Source of the DNA: an uncultured Collinsella sp.
GTDB lineage: Bacteria; Actinomycetota; Coriobacteriia; Coriobacteriales; Coriobacteriaceae
Direction of reading: 5' to 3'
DNA length: 6,179 nucleotides
NCBI GenBank assembly: GCA_902489515.1
Contig: CABUAL010000117.1
Coordinates: 1-6,179 of the forward strand
This document shows, in pieces, positions 1 to 5,297 of the stretch. The stretch's first letter is position 1; every line of letters starts with the position of its first letter. The position numbers and the translations under genes are program-made. Under the pieces are notes generated by a model. The model had not been told where the DNA came from. It saw only the letters and a list, made by a program, of their open reading frames with translations, and ran no database searches.

Positions 1-495
1 GTGTCGGGCGTTGTGGGTGCCGGCGGCGAGATTGGCCACATGTGCCTGAACCCCGACGAGGAGCGTACCTGCGGCTGCGGCGGCCATGGCCACCTGGAGC
101 AGTATTCCAGCGCCACCGGCGTGGTGAGCAATTACCTGGCCGAGTGCAAGGCTGCGGGCGTCGAGCCCATCGAGCTCACCGGTCCTTCCGATTCCAAGGA
201 CGTATTCCAAGCCTGCCGCGAGGGCGATAAGCTCGCGCTTGCCGCGGCCGATACCATGGCCGACTACCTCGGCCGTGCCCTGGCGCTTATCGCCAACGTG
301 GTCGACCCTGAGATGTTCCTCATCGGCGGCGGCGCCTCCGCCTCGGCCGATGTCTACCTCGACGCCGTGCGCGAGCACTTTAAGCAGTACGCGTTTTCCG
401 TCTCGCGCGAGACGCCCATCGAGGTCGCCTCGCTCGGCAACGACGCCGGTATCATCGGTGCCGCCTACGTAGCCCTGCGCGCCGCCGGCAAATAG
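1..495 (+). CDS. ROK-family sugar kinase, probably glucokinase (3' part only)
   Basis: This is the C-terminal 164 codons of a ROK kinase, a cytoplasmic enzyme that phosphorylates a hexose, most likely glucose, with ATP. The frame is open from base 1, and the first codons (VSGVVGAGGEIGHM) match the middle of the family, so the GTG at base 1 is not the start; the N-terminal ATP-binding half lies outside the window. The ROK signature follows: GEIGHM at residues 9-14, then the zinc-knuckle CGCGGHGHLEQY at 24-35, where the usual third cysteine is histidine (H31). FLIGGGASASADVYLDAV and GNDAGIIGAAY near the end are typical of the family's C-terminus. The gene ends with TAG, three bases before a palindromic repeat. 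Membership of the ROK family is very likely. Glucokinase rather than another ROK sugar kinase is inference from motif style, and a ROK transcriptional repressor is less likely given the kinase-like ending. Confidence 0.9.
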   Translation: MSGVVGAGGEIGHMCLNPDEERTCGCGGHGHLEQYSSATGVVSNYLAECKAAGVEPIELTGPSDSKDVFQACREGDKLALAAADTMADYLGRALALIANVVDPEMFLIGGGASASADVYLDAVREHFKQYAFSVSRETPIEVASLGNDAGIIGAAYVALRAAGK

Positions 496-497
496 CC

Positions 498-558
498 GGT
501 GCAAGGGGGTCAGGTTTCTTTGCACCAACATGGTGCAAGGGGGACAGACTTGGCCCCC
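498..558. repeat. REP-like palindromic element with a duplicated 12-mer
   Basis: The 12-mer GGTGCAAGGGGG occurs at 498-509 and again at 532-543, each followed by a similar tail (TCAGGTTT and ACAGACTT). Between them, TTGCACCA (520-527) can pair with TGGTGCAA (531-538) across a 3-base loop. It can instead pair, over 7 bp, with GGTGCAA at 498-504, so two hairpins compete for one arm. GGGGG (539-543) can also pair with CCCCC (554-558). No T-run follows, so this is not a normal intrinsic terminator, although it is the only strong structure after the sugar kinase gene. Compact G-rich palindromes ending in GGGGACAG-like text resemble REP elements mobilised by RAYT transposases in other bacteria. No transposase is in the window, and the dispersed nature is inferred. 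Confidence 0.6.
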
Positions 559-617
559 ATGCTTGCCCCAAAATGTGCCGCGACCCTTCCGTCTGCGAAG
601 GCTCGGCATCGGCGTGC

Positions 618-623
618 TACCAT
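618..623 (+). promoter_or_regulatory. weak -10-like box upstream of the pyrophosphatase gene
   Basis: TACCAT matches the sigma-70 -10 consensus at 4 of 6 positions and lies 38 bases before the start codon, a sensible distance for a short leader. I see no convincing -35 box at the usual spacing. The GGAGG at 651-655, six bases before the ATG at 662, is a clear ribosome site. Confidence 0.3.
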
Positions 624-661
624 AGCTACGTCCAAGTACACATATCAAGTGGAGGATATCC

Positions 662-1585
662 ATGGCAAACGTTCTTGTCTTTGGTCACCAGAACCCCGAT
701 AACGACGCCATCATGAGCGCCGTCGTCCTGTCTCAGCTGCTCAACCAGGTTGAGTATGCCGGCAACACCTACGAGGCCTGCGCCCTTGGCCAGCTTCCGG
801 CCGAGTCCGCCAAGCTGCTCGCCGACGCCGGCATCGCCGAGCCCCGCGTGATCGAGTCCGTCGAGGCCGGTCAGCTCGTCGTCCTCACCGACCACAACGA
901 GTCCGCCCAGTCCGTCGCTGGCCTTAAGGACGCCACGGTCTTTGGCGTTGTCGACCATCACCGCATCGGCGACTTCGAGACCGCCGGCCCGCTGCACTAC
1001 ATCTGCCTGCCCTGGGGCTCCAGCTGCACCATCGTCACCAAGCTCGCCGGCGTGCTCGGCGTTGAGCTTTCCGACGTCCAGGCCAAGCTGCTGCTCTCGG
1101 CCATGATGACCGACACGCTCATGCTCAAGAGCCCCACCACCACCGATGTCGACCGCGCCGTCGCCGCTAAGCTCGGCGAGCAGGTGGGCGTCGATCCGGT
1201 CAAGTTTGGCATGGAGGTCTTCCTCACCCGTCCGTCCGGCTCCTTCACCGCCGCCGAGATGGTCGGCAACGACATCAAGATGTTCGAGCCCGCCGGCAAG
1301 AAACTGCTCATTGGCCAGTACGAGACCGTCGACAAGACCCGTGCTCTCGGCATGATCGACGAGATCCGCGAGGCCATGCGCGCCTACGCCGCCGAGAAGG
1401 GTGCCGACGGCATCGTCCTGTGCATCACCGACATCATGGAGGAGGGCTCGCAGGTCCTGCTCGAGGGCGAGACCGAGGCCGCTCAGAAGGGTCTGGGCAT
1501 TGCCGACGAGCACGACGGCGTCTGGATGCCGGGCGTCCTCTCCCGTAAGAAGCAGGTCGCTGCCCCCATCATGGCCGCCTGCTAG
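662..1585 (+). CDS. ppaC: manganese-dependent inorganic pyrophosphatase (family II, DHH type)
   Basis: This cytoplasmic enzyme hydrolyses pyrophosphate to two phosphates, pulling DNA, RNA and tRNA-charging reactions forward. The 307-residue length fits the short form without regulatory CBS domains. The N-terminal DHH domain shows the metal ligands in order: GHQNPDND at 8-15 (H9, D13, D15), LTDHNE at 75-80 (D77), the DHH triad at 98-100, and D151 in MMTDTLML. The C-terminal DHHA2 domain carries the substrate-binding SRKKQ at 294-298, close to the chain end as in characterised members. All catalytic residues are present, so the gene looks functional. GGAGG lies six bases before the ATG, and residue 3 begins the conserved NVLVFGH strand, so the start is secure. 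A strong terminator follows 18 bases after the stop, so it is probably a single-gene transcript. The gap to the sugar kinase contains a repeat. Confidence 0.97.
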   Translation: MANVLVFGHQNPDNDAIMSAVVLSQLLNQVEYAGNTYEACALGQLPAESAKLLADAGIAEPRVIESVEAGQLVVLTDHNESAQSVAGLKDATVFGVVDHHRIGDFETAGPLHYICLPWGSSCTIVTKLAGVLGVELSDVQAKLLLSAMMTDTLMLKSPTTTDVDRAVAAKLGEQVGVDPVKFGMEVFLTRPSGSFTAAEMVGNDIKMFEPAGKKLLIGQYETVDKTRALGMIDEIREAMRAYAAEKGADGIVLCITDIMEEGSQVLLEGETEAAQKGLGIADEHDGVWMPGVLSRKKQVAAPIMAAC

Positions 1586-1603
1586 GTTCAGTTGACCTAA
1601 CAC

Positions 1604-1645
1604 AACGACCGGATCGCGGACGCCCCGCGCTCCGGTCGTTTTTTG
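1604..1645 (+). terminator. intrinsic terminator after ppaC
   Basis: ACGACCGGA (1605-1613) pairs perfectly with TCCGGTCGT (1631-1639), extended by A1604-T1640. Inside the loop a second stem forms: CGCGG (1615-1619) with CCGCG (1625-1629). The outer arm runs into a T6 tract at 1639-1644. This is a textbook rho-independent terminator for the pyrophosphatase transcript. Confidence 0.93.
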
Positions 1646-1732
1646 TGCACGCGCCGCGTTGTCTCTTGGACAGGCGCGCCCGTGCCGTTGAGCAAATAAT
1701 GTTCAACCTGTGGTTCCGCTTTTCGGCCGAGC

Positions 1733-1763
1733 TTGTGCGGTATCCGTGCAGGGTAGGCTAGAT
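1733..1763 (+). promoter_or_regulatory. tentative promoter for nhaA
   Basis: A TTGTGC (1733-1738) resembles a -35 box and TAGGCT (1754-1759) an actinobacterial-type -10 box, but the 15-base spacer is short and the -10 match is only partial. If right, transcription starts near 1766 and the nhaA leader is about 86 bases, including both hairpins described next. Another -10-like string, TACGTT at 1774-1779, is possible but has no -35 partner. Confidence 0.25.
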
Positions 1764-1782
1764 GCAAGCGTAATACGTTAGA

Positions 1783-1818
1783 GCGCGGCACCGCCGATTT
1801 GGTGGGCCGTGCTTTTTT
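1783..1818 (+). terminator. terminator-like hairpin inside the nhaA leader (possible attenuator)
   Basis: GCGCGGC (1783-1789) pairs with GCCGTGC (1806-1812) with one G-U pair. ACC (1790-1792) can add three pairs with GGT (1801-1803), leaving GG bulged. A T6 run (1813-1818) follows at once. The nhaA start codon is only 33 bases after the T-run and nothing promoter-like fits between, so any nhaA message must be transcribed through this structure. That arrangement is typical of attenuation or riboswitch control. I recognise no known riboswitch aptamer in the 140 bases upstream, and the upstream gene already has its own terminator. Confidence 0.6.
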
Positions 1819-1821
1819 AAG

Positions 1822-1845
1822 ACGGGAGCCTTCCCGTGAAAGGAG
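1822..1845 (+). promoter_or_regulatory. hairpin abutting the nhaA ribosome binding site
   Basis: ACGGGA (1822-1827) and TCCCGT (1832-1837) form a perfect 6-bp stem with the tetraloop GCCT. One base later comes AAAGGAG (1839-1845), the nhaA ribosome site, six bases before the ATG at 1852. The stem does not cover the ribosome site, so it more likely keeps it exposed, protects the 5' end, or forms part of a switch with the preceding terminator-like hairpin. Confidence 0.5.
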
Positions 1846-1851
1846 CCGCCC

Positions 1852-3205
1852 ATGGCAGCACCCGAGCAGCTGTTCAACGTTCGTGAGCGCAAGCGCTTTG
1901 AGCGTCACGACATCTGGGAGCGCATCGCCGAGAACGGCACGATTTCTGCCGCCGTCATGGTCTTCGCCGCCATCGCCGCCGTTATCTGCGCCAACACCGA
2001 TGCCTATGAGGCCATCCATCACTTTTTGGAGACCCCGCTGTACGTGGGTCTGGGGCATTTCACGGCCGGTCTCACCGTCGAGCTTTTCGTCAACGATTTC
2101 CTCATGGCGATCTTCTTTTTGCTGGTGGGCATCGAGCTTAAGTACGAGATGACGGTCGGCGAGCTCAAGAACCCGCGCCAGGCCATGCTCCCCATGCTGG
2201 CCGCCGTGGGCGGCGTCGTCGTTCCCGCGTGCATCTACCTGATCTTTAACCATGCCGGCGCTCGCAACGGTTGGGCCATCCCCATGGCAACCGATATTGC
2301 CTTTGCGCTGGGCGTGCTGTCGCTTTTGGGCAATCGCGTGCCCAACGGCGTGCGCGTGTTTTTCTCGACGCTCGCTATCGCCGACGACCTTATCTCCATC
2401 GCCGCCATCGCCATCTTCTACGGCCAGAGCCCCAATCCGTTTTGGTTGGGCGCCGCAGCGGTTGTGACCTGTGCGCTCGTGTGGCTCAACAAGACGCAGC
2501 ATTACCGCCTTGCCCCGTATTCGGTACTGGGCCTGCTGCTGTGGTTCTGCATGTTCAAGAGCGGCGTGCATGCCACGCTTGCTGGCGTCATCCTGGCCTT
2601 CACCATTCCGGCCAAGTGCGGCGTCAAGCTCGATAGCCTCACCGATTGGTTGGGCGAGTGCCTGCCGCTGCTCGATGACCGCTACGACGACGAGGCACAC
2701 ATCCTGGGCCAGCATGACTTTACCGTCTCGACCACCAAGGTCGAGCGCGGAGAATTGGGCCCCGCCGCTCATCCGCATGGAGCGCCTGATCTCCACGCCG
2801 GTCAACTTTGTGATCCTGCCGATCTTTGCGTTCGTCAACGCACAGGTTCGCCTAGTGGGCGTGGACATGAGCACGCTGCTCACCGACCCGGTGACGCTCG
2901 GCGTGTACTTTGGCATGCTGCTGGGTAAGCCGATCGGTATCTTTGGCATGACGTTCGCCTTGGTCAAGCTCAAGGCCTGCGAGCTGCCGCACAATGTCAA
3001 CTGGCATATGATTGCCGGCGTGGGCATTCTGGGCGGTATCGGCTTTACCATGTCGATTCTCATCAGCGGCCTCGCCTTCCCGACGGCCCAGTTTGAGGTT
3101 CTGGCTGCCAAGGCCGCTATTCTCGCCGGCTCTGTCACCGCGGCCGTACTTGGCATGATCTACATGAGTGTGATCTGCAAGCACCCCGCGCCCAAGAACG
3201 AGTAG
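1852..3205 (+). pseudogene. nhaA: Na+/H+ antiporter NhaA, broken by a +1 frameshift
   Basis: NhaA is an inner-membrane antiporter that expels Na+ (or Li+) in exchange for protons. The first ~298 codons, from the ATG at 1852, read NhaA-like: IAENGTISAAVMVFAA (TM1), NDFLMAIFFLLVGIELKYEM, then MATDIAFALGVLSLLGNRVP with T147 and D148, and AIADDL with the ion-binding pair D178/D179. KSGVHATLAGVILAF follows. After TTKVER (residues 295-299) the frame turns to nonsense and stops at TAA 2926-2928. The family sequence resumes one base on, in the second frame: PPLIRMERL from about 2762, then PVNFVILPIFAFVNAQV, GMLLGKPIGI with the TM10 lysine (codon 2927-2929) and GGIGFTMSILISGLAF, ending with TAG at 3205. 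Joining the frames gives about 450 residues, a normal length. The extra base lies within 2738-2763; the runs GG (2749-2750) and GGGCCCC (2757-2763) are candidates. All key residues survive, so the break is recent or is a sequencing error. As written, the protein would lose its last four or so helices and be inactive. Confidence 0.88.
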
Positions 3206-3289
3206 GCGCGTAGAAACAGACGCCAGAGCCTGCTCGAGCGCGTGTAAAACGCGGTTTTGAGTGGTACTTGCCACCTGCCGGACACCCCA

Positions 3290-3323
3290 GTGGCCAAAAA
3301 ACGCCGTTTGTGAGTACTGTCAC
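3290..3323 (+). repeat. left copy of a 34-bp inverted repeat
   Basis: The copy opens with GTGGCCAAAAAA and closes with GTGAGTACTGTCAC. It aligns without gaps to the reverse complement of 3486-3519, matching at 25 of 34 positions by hand count. Its inner half forms the left arm and loop of the terminator hairpin at 3299-3334. Confidence 0.65.
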
Positions 3324-3340
3324 AAACGGCGTTTCATTTT
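3299..3340. terminator. bidirectional intrinsic terminator between nhaA and the 84-residue gene
   Basis: A perfect 15-bp stem joins 3299-3313 (AAACGCCGTTTGTGA) to 3320-3334 (TCACAAACGGCGTTT) with the 6-base loop GTACTG. On the plus strand it is followed by CATTTT. On the minus strand the stem runs directly into six T residues (complement of 3296-3301). It can therefore stop nhaA transcription from the left and the minus-strand gene from the right. Confidence 0.88.
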
Positions 3341-3436
3341 AGGCGCGAAAAATAATGTACAAATCTATTCTGTCTGTGCATTAACGATTGCGTGGCTGGA
3401 CGAAAAATGCTGATGCATCCTTCCAAAACCGGACAC

Positions 3437-3459
3437 AAAAGGCCAAGACTGGCCTTTTT
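3437..3459. terminator. second bidirectional terminator hairpin
   Basis: AAAAGGCCA (3437-3445) pairs perfectly with TGGCCTTTT (3450-3458) across the 4-base loop AGAC. T3455-T3459 gives a plus-strand T-run and the four A residues at 3437-3440 give a minus-strand T-run. It lies nearer to the minus-strand gene (stop near 3538) than the 3299-3334 hairpin does, so it is probably that gene's main terminator. Its plus-strand orientation has no recognised gene between it and the previous terminator. Confidence 0.75.
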
Positions 3460-3471
3460 AATTCAAAATCG

Positions 3472-3492
3472 CTGTTACTAAAAAAGTAACAG
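3472..3492. repeat. short perfect inverted repeat with A5 loop
   Basis: CTGTTACT (3472-3479) pairs with AGTAACAG (3485-3492) across the loop AAAAA. It overlaps the inner end of the right-hand 34-bp repeat by seven bases. No T-run follows in either direction, so it is not a standard terminator. It could be an operator or part of the repeat element's own fold. Confidence 0.5.
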
Positions 3493-3519
3493 TACTCATA
3501 TTTGCTATTTTTTGACCAC
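3486..3519 (-). repeat. right copy of the 34-bp inverted repeat
   Basis: Read on the minus strand from 3519, it opens with GTGGTCAAAAAA and closes with ATGAGTACTGTTAC. This is the diverged mirror image of 3290-3323. The two copies point inward and enclose 162 bases, like the terminal repeats of a miniature element of about 230 bases. Confidence 0.65.
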
Positions 3520-3537
3520 AGGCCCCAATGACTAGGT

Positions 3538-3792
3538 TTATTCCACGGTGCCGTAGATGGCGCCCCAGCCGTGGGCGGCCAAGGCGGAGTTGAGCTGGTC
3601 GCAAAGTGACTGGCGGTCGTAATAGCCGGGCGGTAGCAGGTTCACGATTTCCATGAGATCGGGCGCCAGGTCCAAGATTTCGGCCTGTACGATCAGATCC
3701 AGGCGGTCGATGGCGTGGCGGTCGTAAAACAGTCCGTCGACCAGGTGCTGAAGGTCGCCGAATTCCTCGGCCTGGAACGATCCGTACTCCAT
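3538..3792 (-). CDS. small conserved-looking hypothetical protein, 84 residues
   Basis: I do not recognise this protein with confidence. The start is well supported: reading on the minus strand, AAGGAGG (3803-3797) lies four bases before the ATG at 3792. The product is acidic, has no signal peptide or membrane segment, and should be cytoplasmic. The first half is rich in D, E and hydrophobic residues (VDGLFYDRHAIDRLDLIVQAEIL), suggesting amphipathic helices. The second half contains DLMEIVNLLPPGYYDRQSL followed by DQLNSALAAHGWG. The segment LLPPGYYDRQSLCDQL loosely recalls the LP-x-x-x-Y-D pattern of small DUF2795-type domains, but that is a weak resemblance and not an assignment. It faces the aminotransferase gene divergently across about 150 bases and converges with nhaA. 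Its strong ribosome site, its own strand and terminators downstream argue for a real gene and against a shadow frame. Confidence 0.72.
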   Translation of the reverse strand: MEYGSFQAEEFGDLQHLVDGLFYDRHAIDRLDLIVQAEILDLAPDLMEIVNLLPPGYYDRQSLCDQLNSALAAHGWGAIYGTVE

Positions 3793-3811
3793 AGTGCCTC
3801 CTTGGGCGCTT

Positions 3812-3823
3812 CATGCCGGCATG
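3812..3823. promoter_or_regulatory. 12-bp perfect palindrome in the divergent intergenic region
   Basis: CATGCCGGCATG reads the same on both strands. It sits eight bases upstream of the ribosome site of the minus-strand gene, inside its probable leader or promoter. It could be an operator for a dimeric repressor or simply a chance GC-rich palindrome. Confidence 0.3.
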
Positions 3824-3894
3824 CGCGGCGATTCGTAATTCATTGCGATGGACTTAATCTATCACGGCTTCATAACGTTGCGACGGTGGCGGTC

Positions 3895-3900
3895 TATACT
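3895..3900 (+). promoter_or_regulatory. -10 box of the aminotransferase promoter
   Basis: TATACT matches the -10 consensus at 5 of 6 positions and lies 41 bases before the ATG at 3942, which implies a leader of about 35 bases. No good -35 box sits at a 16-18 base spacing. The same TATACTT string recurs before the Tat gene at 5684. Confidence 0.55.
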
Positions 3901-3941
3901 TAGAAGAATTGCAACGTACCGCTTCGTGAAAGGTCGCACCC

Positions 3942-5246
3942 ATGCAGACGATCTACCAGAAGATGGAAACCACCGAACTCGATGCCGCCATCGAGGCGCT
4001 CAAAGCCGAGGTCGCCGAGGTCAAGGCCAAGGGCCTGGCGCTCGACATGGCCCGCGGCAAGCCGTCGCCCTCCCAGGTGGACATCTCTCGACCCATGCTC
4101 GATATCCTCAATGCCGATGCCGATCTGCACGACGGCAACGTCGACTGCTCCAACTACGGCTGCTTTGAGGGCATTCCTTCGGCGCGCAAGCTAGCGGGGG
4201 AGTTTTTGGGTTGCCCCGCCGAGCAGACGCTCGTACTGGGTTCGTCGAGCCTTTTGATCGAGCATGACATCGCCGGCATGTTCTGGCGCTGCGGCTCGTG
4301 CGGCAGCGAGCCCTGGGAGGCTTACGAGGCCGCGCACGACGGCAAGAAGGTCAAGTTCCTGTGCCCGGTTCCCGGCTACGACCGTCACTTTGGCATCACC
4401 GCCGACCTGGGTATCGAGAATGTCCCCGTCGCGATGACCGACAACGGCCCCGACATGGACGAGGTCGAGCGCCTGGTTGCCGCCGACGACTCCATCAAGG
4501 GCATCTGGTGCGTGCCCAAGTATTCCAACCCCACGGGCATCACCTTTAGCGAGGACACCGTGCGTCGCCTGGTTGAGATGCCCACGGCCGCACCCGATTT
4601 CCGCATCTTCTGGGACAACGCCTACTGCGTGCACGACCTGTACGACGAGACCGACGAGCTCGCAAACATCTTTGACCTCGCTCGCGCGGCGGGCACCGAG
4701 GACCGCGTGGTGGCATTTGCCTCGACGTCCAAGATCACCTTCCCGGGCGCCGGTATCGGCTTTATCGGTGCGAGCCCCGCGGTCATCGCCGAGTTCTCCA
4801 AGCGCCTGAAGGCCGGCCTCATCAGCGCCGACAAGCTCAACCAGCTGCGTCACGTGCGCTTCCTTCCCACCATCGAGGCGGTCAAGGAGCACATGAAAAA
4901 GCATGCCGAGTTCTTGCGCCCGCGCTTTGAGGCCGTCGAGCGCAAGCTCACCGAGGGCTTGGGCGACACGGGCTGCGCCACCTGGACGCACCCCCGCGGC
5001 GGCTACTTTGTAAGCTTCGATGGTCCCGAGGGCTCGGCTCAAAAGGTCGCCGCGCTTTGCGCCGACCTGGGCGTCAAGCTCACGCCGGCCGGTGCTACCT
5101 GGCCCTATGGCAAGGACCCGCGCGATACCAACATCCGCATCGCGCCGAGCTATCCCACGGTCGAGGACCTGGAGGCCGCGCTCGATGTGCTGGTGCTGGC
5201 CGTTAAGCTTGTCGCTGCCGAGCTCGCGCGTGCCGAGCGCGCCTAA
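3942..5246 (+). CDS. PLP-dependent class I aminotransferase, probably aspartate aminotransferase (MocR-like/subgroup Ic)
   Basis: This cytoplasmic enzyme moves an amino group between an amino acid and a 2-oxo acid, most likely aspartate and 2-oxoglutarate. The 434 residues carry the marks of the Aminotran_MocR-type family (Corynebacterium AspT group): LDMARGKPSPSQ at 34-45, DCSNYGCFEGIPSARKLAG at 68-86, FLCPVPGYDRHFGI at 139-152 and KYSNPTGITFS at 193-203 (N196). FRIFWDNAYCVHDL at 220-233 carries the pyridine-binding D225 and Y228. The Schiff-base lysine is K264 in FASTSKITFPGAG. The C-terminal NIRIAPSYPT at 397-406 supplies the carboxylate-binding arginine R399. GAAAGG (3928-3933) lies eight bases before the ATG at 3942; the internal ATG at 3963 has no better site. 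A CxxC pair (C117, C120) occurs in WRCGSCGSEPW. No helix-turn-helix domain is present, so this is the enzyme and not a MocR regulator. The exact substrate is inferred. Confidence 0.92.
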   Translation: MQTIYQKMETTELDAAIEALKAEVAEVKAKGLALDMARGKPSPSQVDISRPMLDILNADADLHDGNVDCSNYGCFEGIPSARKLAGEFLGCPAEQTLVLGSSSLLIEHDIAGMFWRCGSCGSEPWEAYEAAHDGKKVKFLCPVPGYDRHFGITADLGIENVPVAMTDNGPDMDEVERLVAADDSIKGIWCVPKYSNPTGITFSEDTVRRLVEMPTAAPDFRIFWDNAYCVHDLYDETDELANIFDLARAAGTEDRVVAFASTSKITFPGAGIGFIGASPAVIAEFSKRLKAGLISADKLNQLRHVRFLPTIEAVKEHMKKHAEFLRPRFEAVERKLTEGLGDTGCATWTHPRGGYFVSFDGPEGSAQKVAALCADLGVKLTPAGATWPYGKDPRDTNIRIAPSYPTVEDLEAALDVLVLAVKLVAAELARAERA

Positions 5247-5260
5247 CGCGCGGCTTCCCG

Positions 5261-5290
5261 TACTATCCGCACCTTCGATACGTAAAGGAG
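5261..5290 (+). promoter_or_regulatory. possible weak promoter and ribosome site of the STAS gene
   Basis: TACTAT (5261-5266) matches the -10 consensus at 4 of 6 positions, with no clear -35 partner. AAAGGAG (5284-5290) is a good ribosome site seven bases before the ATG at 5298. The gap from the aminotransferase stop is only 51 bases and no terminator with a T-run is visible there, so read-through from the aminotransferase gene is also possible. Confidence 0.3.
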
Positions 5291-5297
5291 CATATAC

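Larger units (their letters stand above)
3206..3537. other. gene-free, AT-richer intergenic region with repeats and terminators
   Basis: This 332-base stretch separates nhaA from the convergent small minus-strand gene. From about 3335 to 3520 it is clearly richer in A and T than the coding DNA on either side. I find no coding frame with a credible start and ribosome site. It holds two bidirectional terminator hairpins (3299-3334 and 3437-3458), a third hairpin at 3472-3492, and two inverted 34-bp repeats (3290-3323 and 3486-3519). Two related modules of the form CCGGACAC...GGCCAA begin at 3278 and 3430. A weak local palindrome AAAACGCGGTTTT lies at 3246-3258. Confidence 0.7.

Noticed and set aside
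1..3. GTG at base 1 as the start of the sugar kinase
   Set aside because: The encoded residues match the middle of ROK proteins and half the fold is missing, so the gene begins outside the window.
626..1603. Long open frame of 325 codons on the minus strand
   Set aside because: It mirrors the pyrophosphatase gene; the Gly/Ala/Leu/Asp-rich, motif-free translation is what GC-rich codon bias produces on the opposite strand, and it has no ribosome site.
1687..1707. Short inverted repeat GTTGA...TCAAC upstream of nhaA as an operator
   Set aside because: Only five base pairs around an 11-base gap; too weak to separate from chance.
2471..2737. Second-frame open reading ahead of the nhaA frameshift, as a separate gene start
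   Set aside because: The translation before about 2760 is Arg/Ser/Cys-rich nonsense; only the part after the shift resembles NhaA, so this is not an independent gene.
1597..3156. Open frame of 519 codons on the minus strand opposite nhaA
   Set aside because: It starts inside nhaA and runs through the ppaC terminator, has no recognisable domain and has His/Arg/Gln-rich shadow composition.
5237..5251. GCGCG/CGCGC hairpin over the aminotransferase stop codon as a terminator
   Set aside because: Five base pairs and no T-run; likely a by-product of GC-rich sequence.
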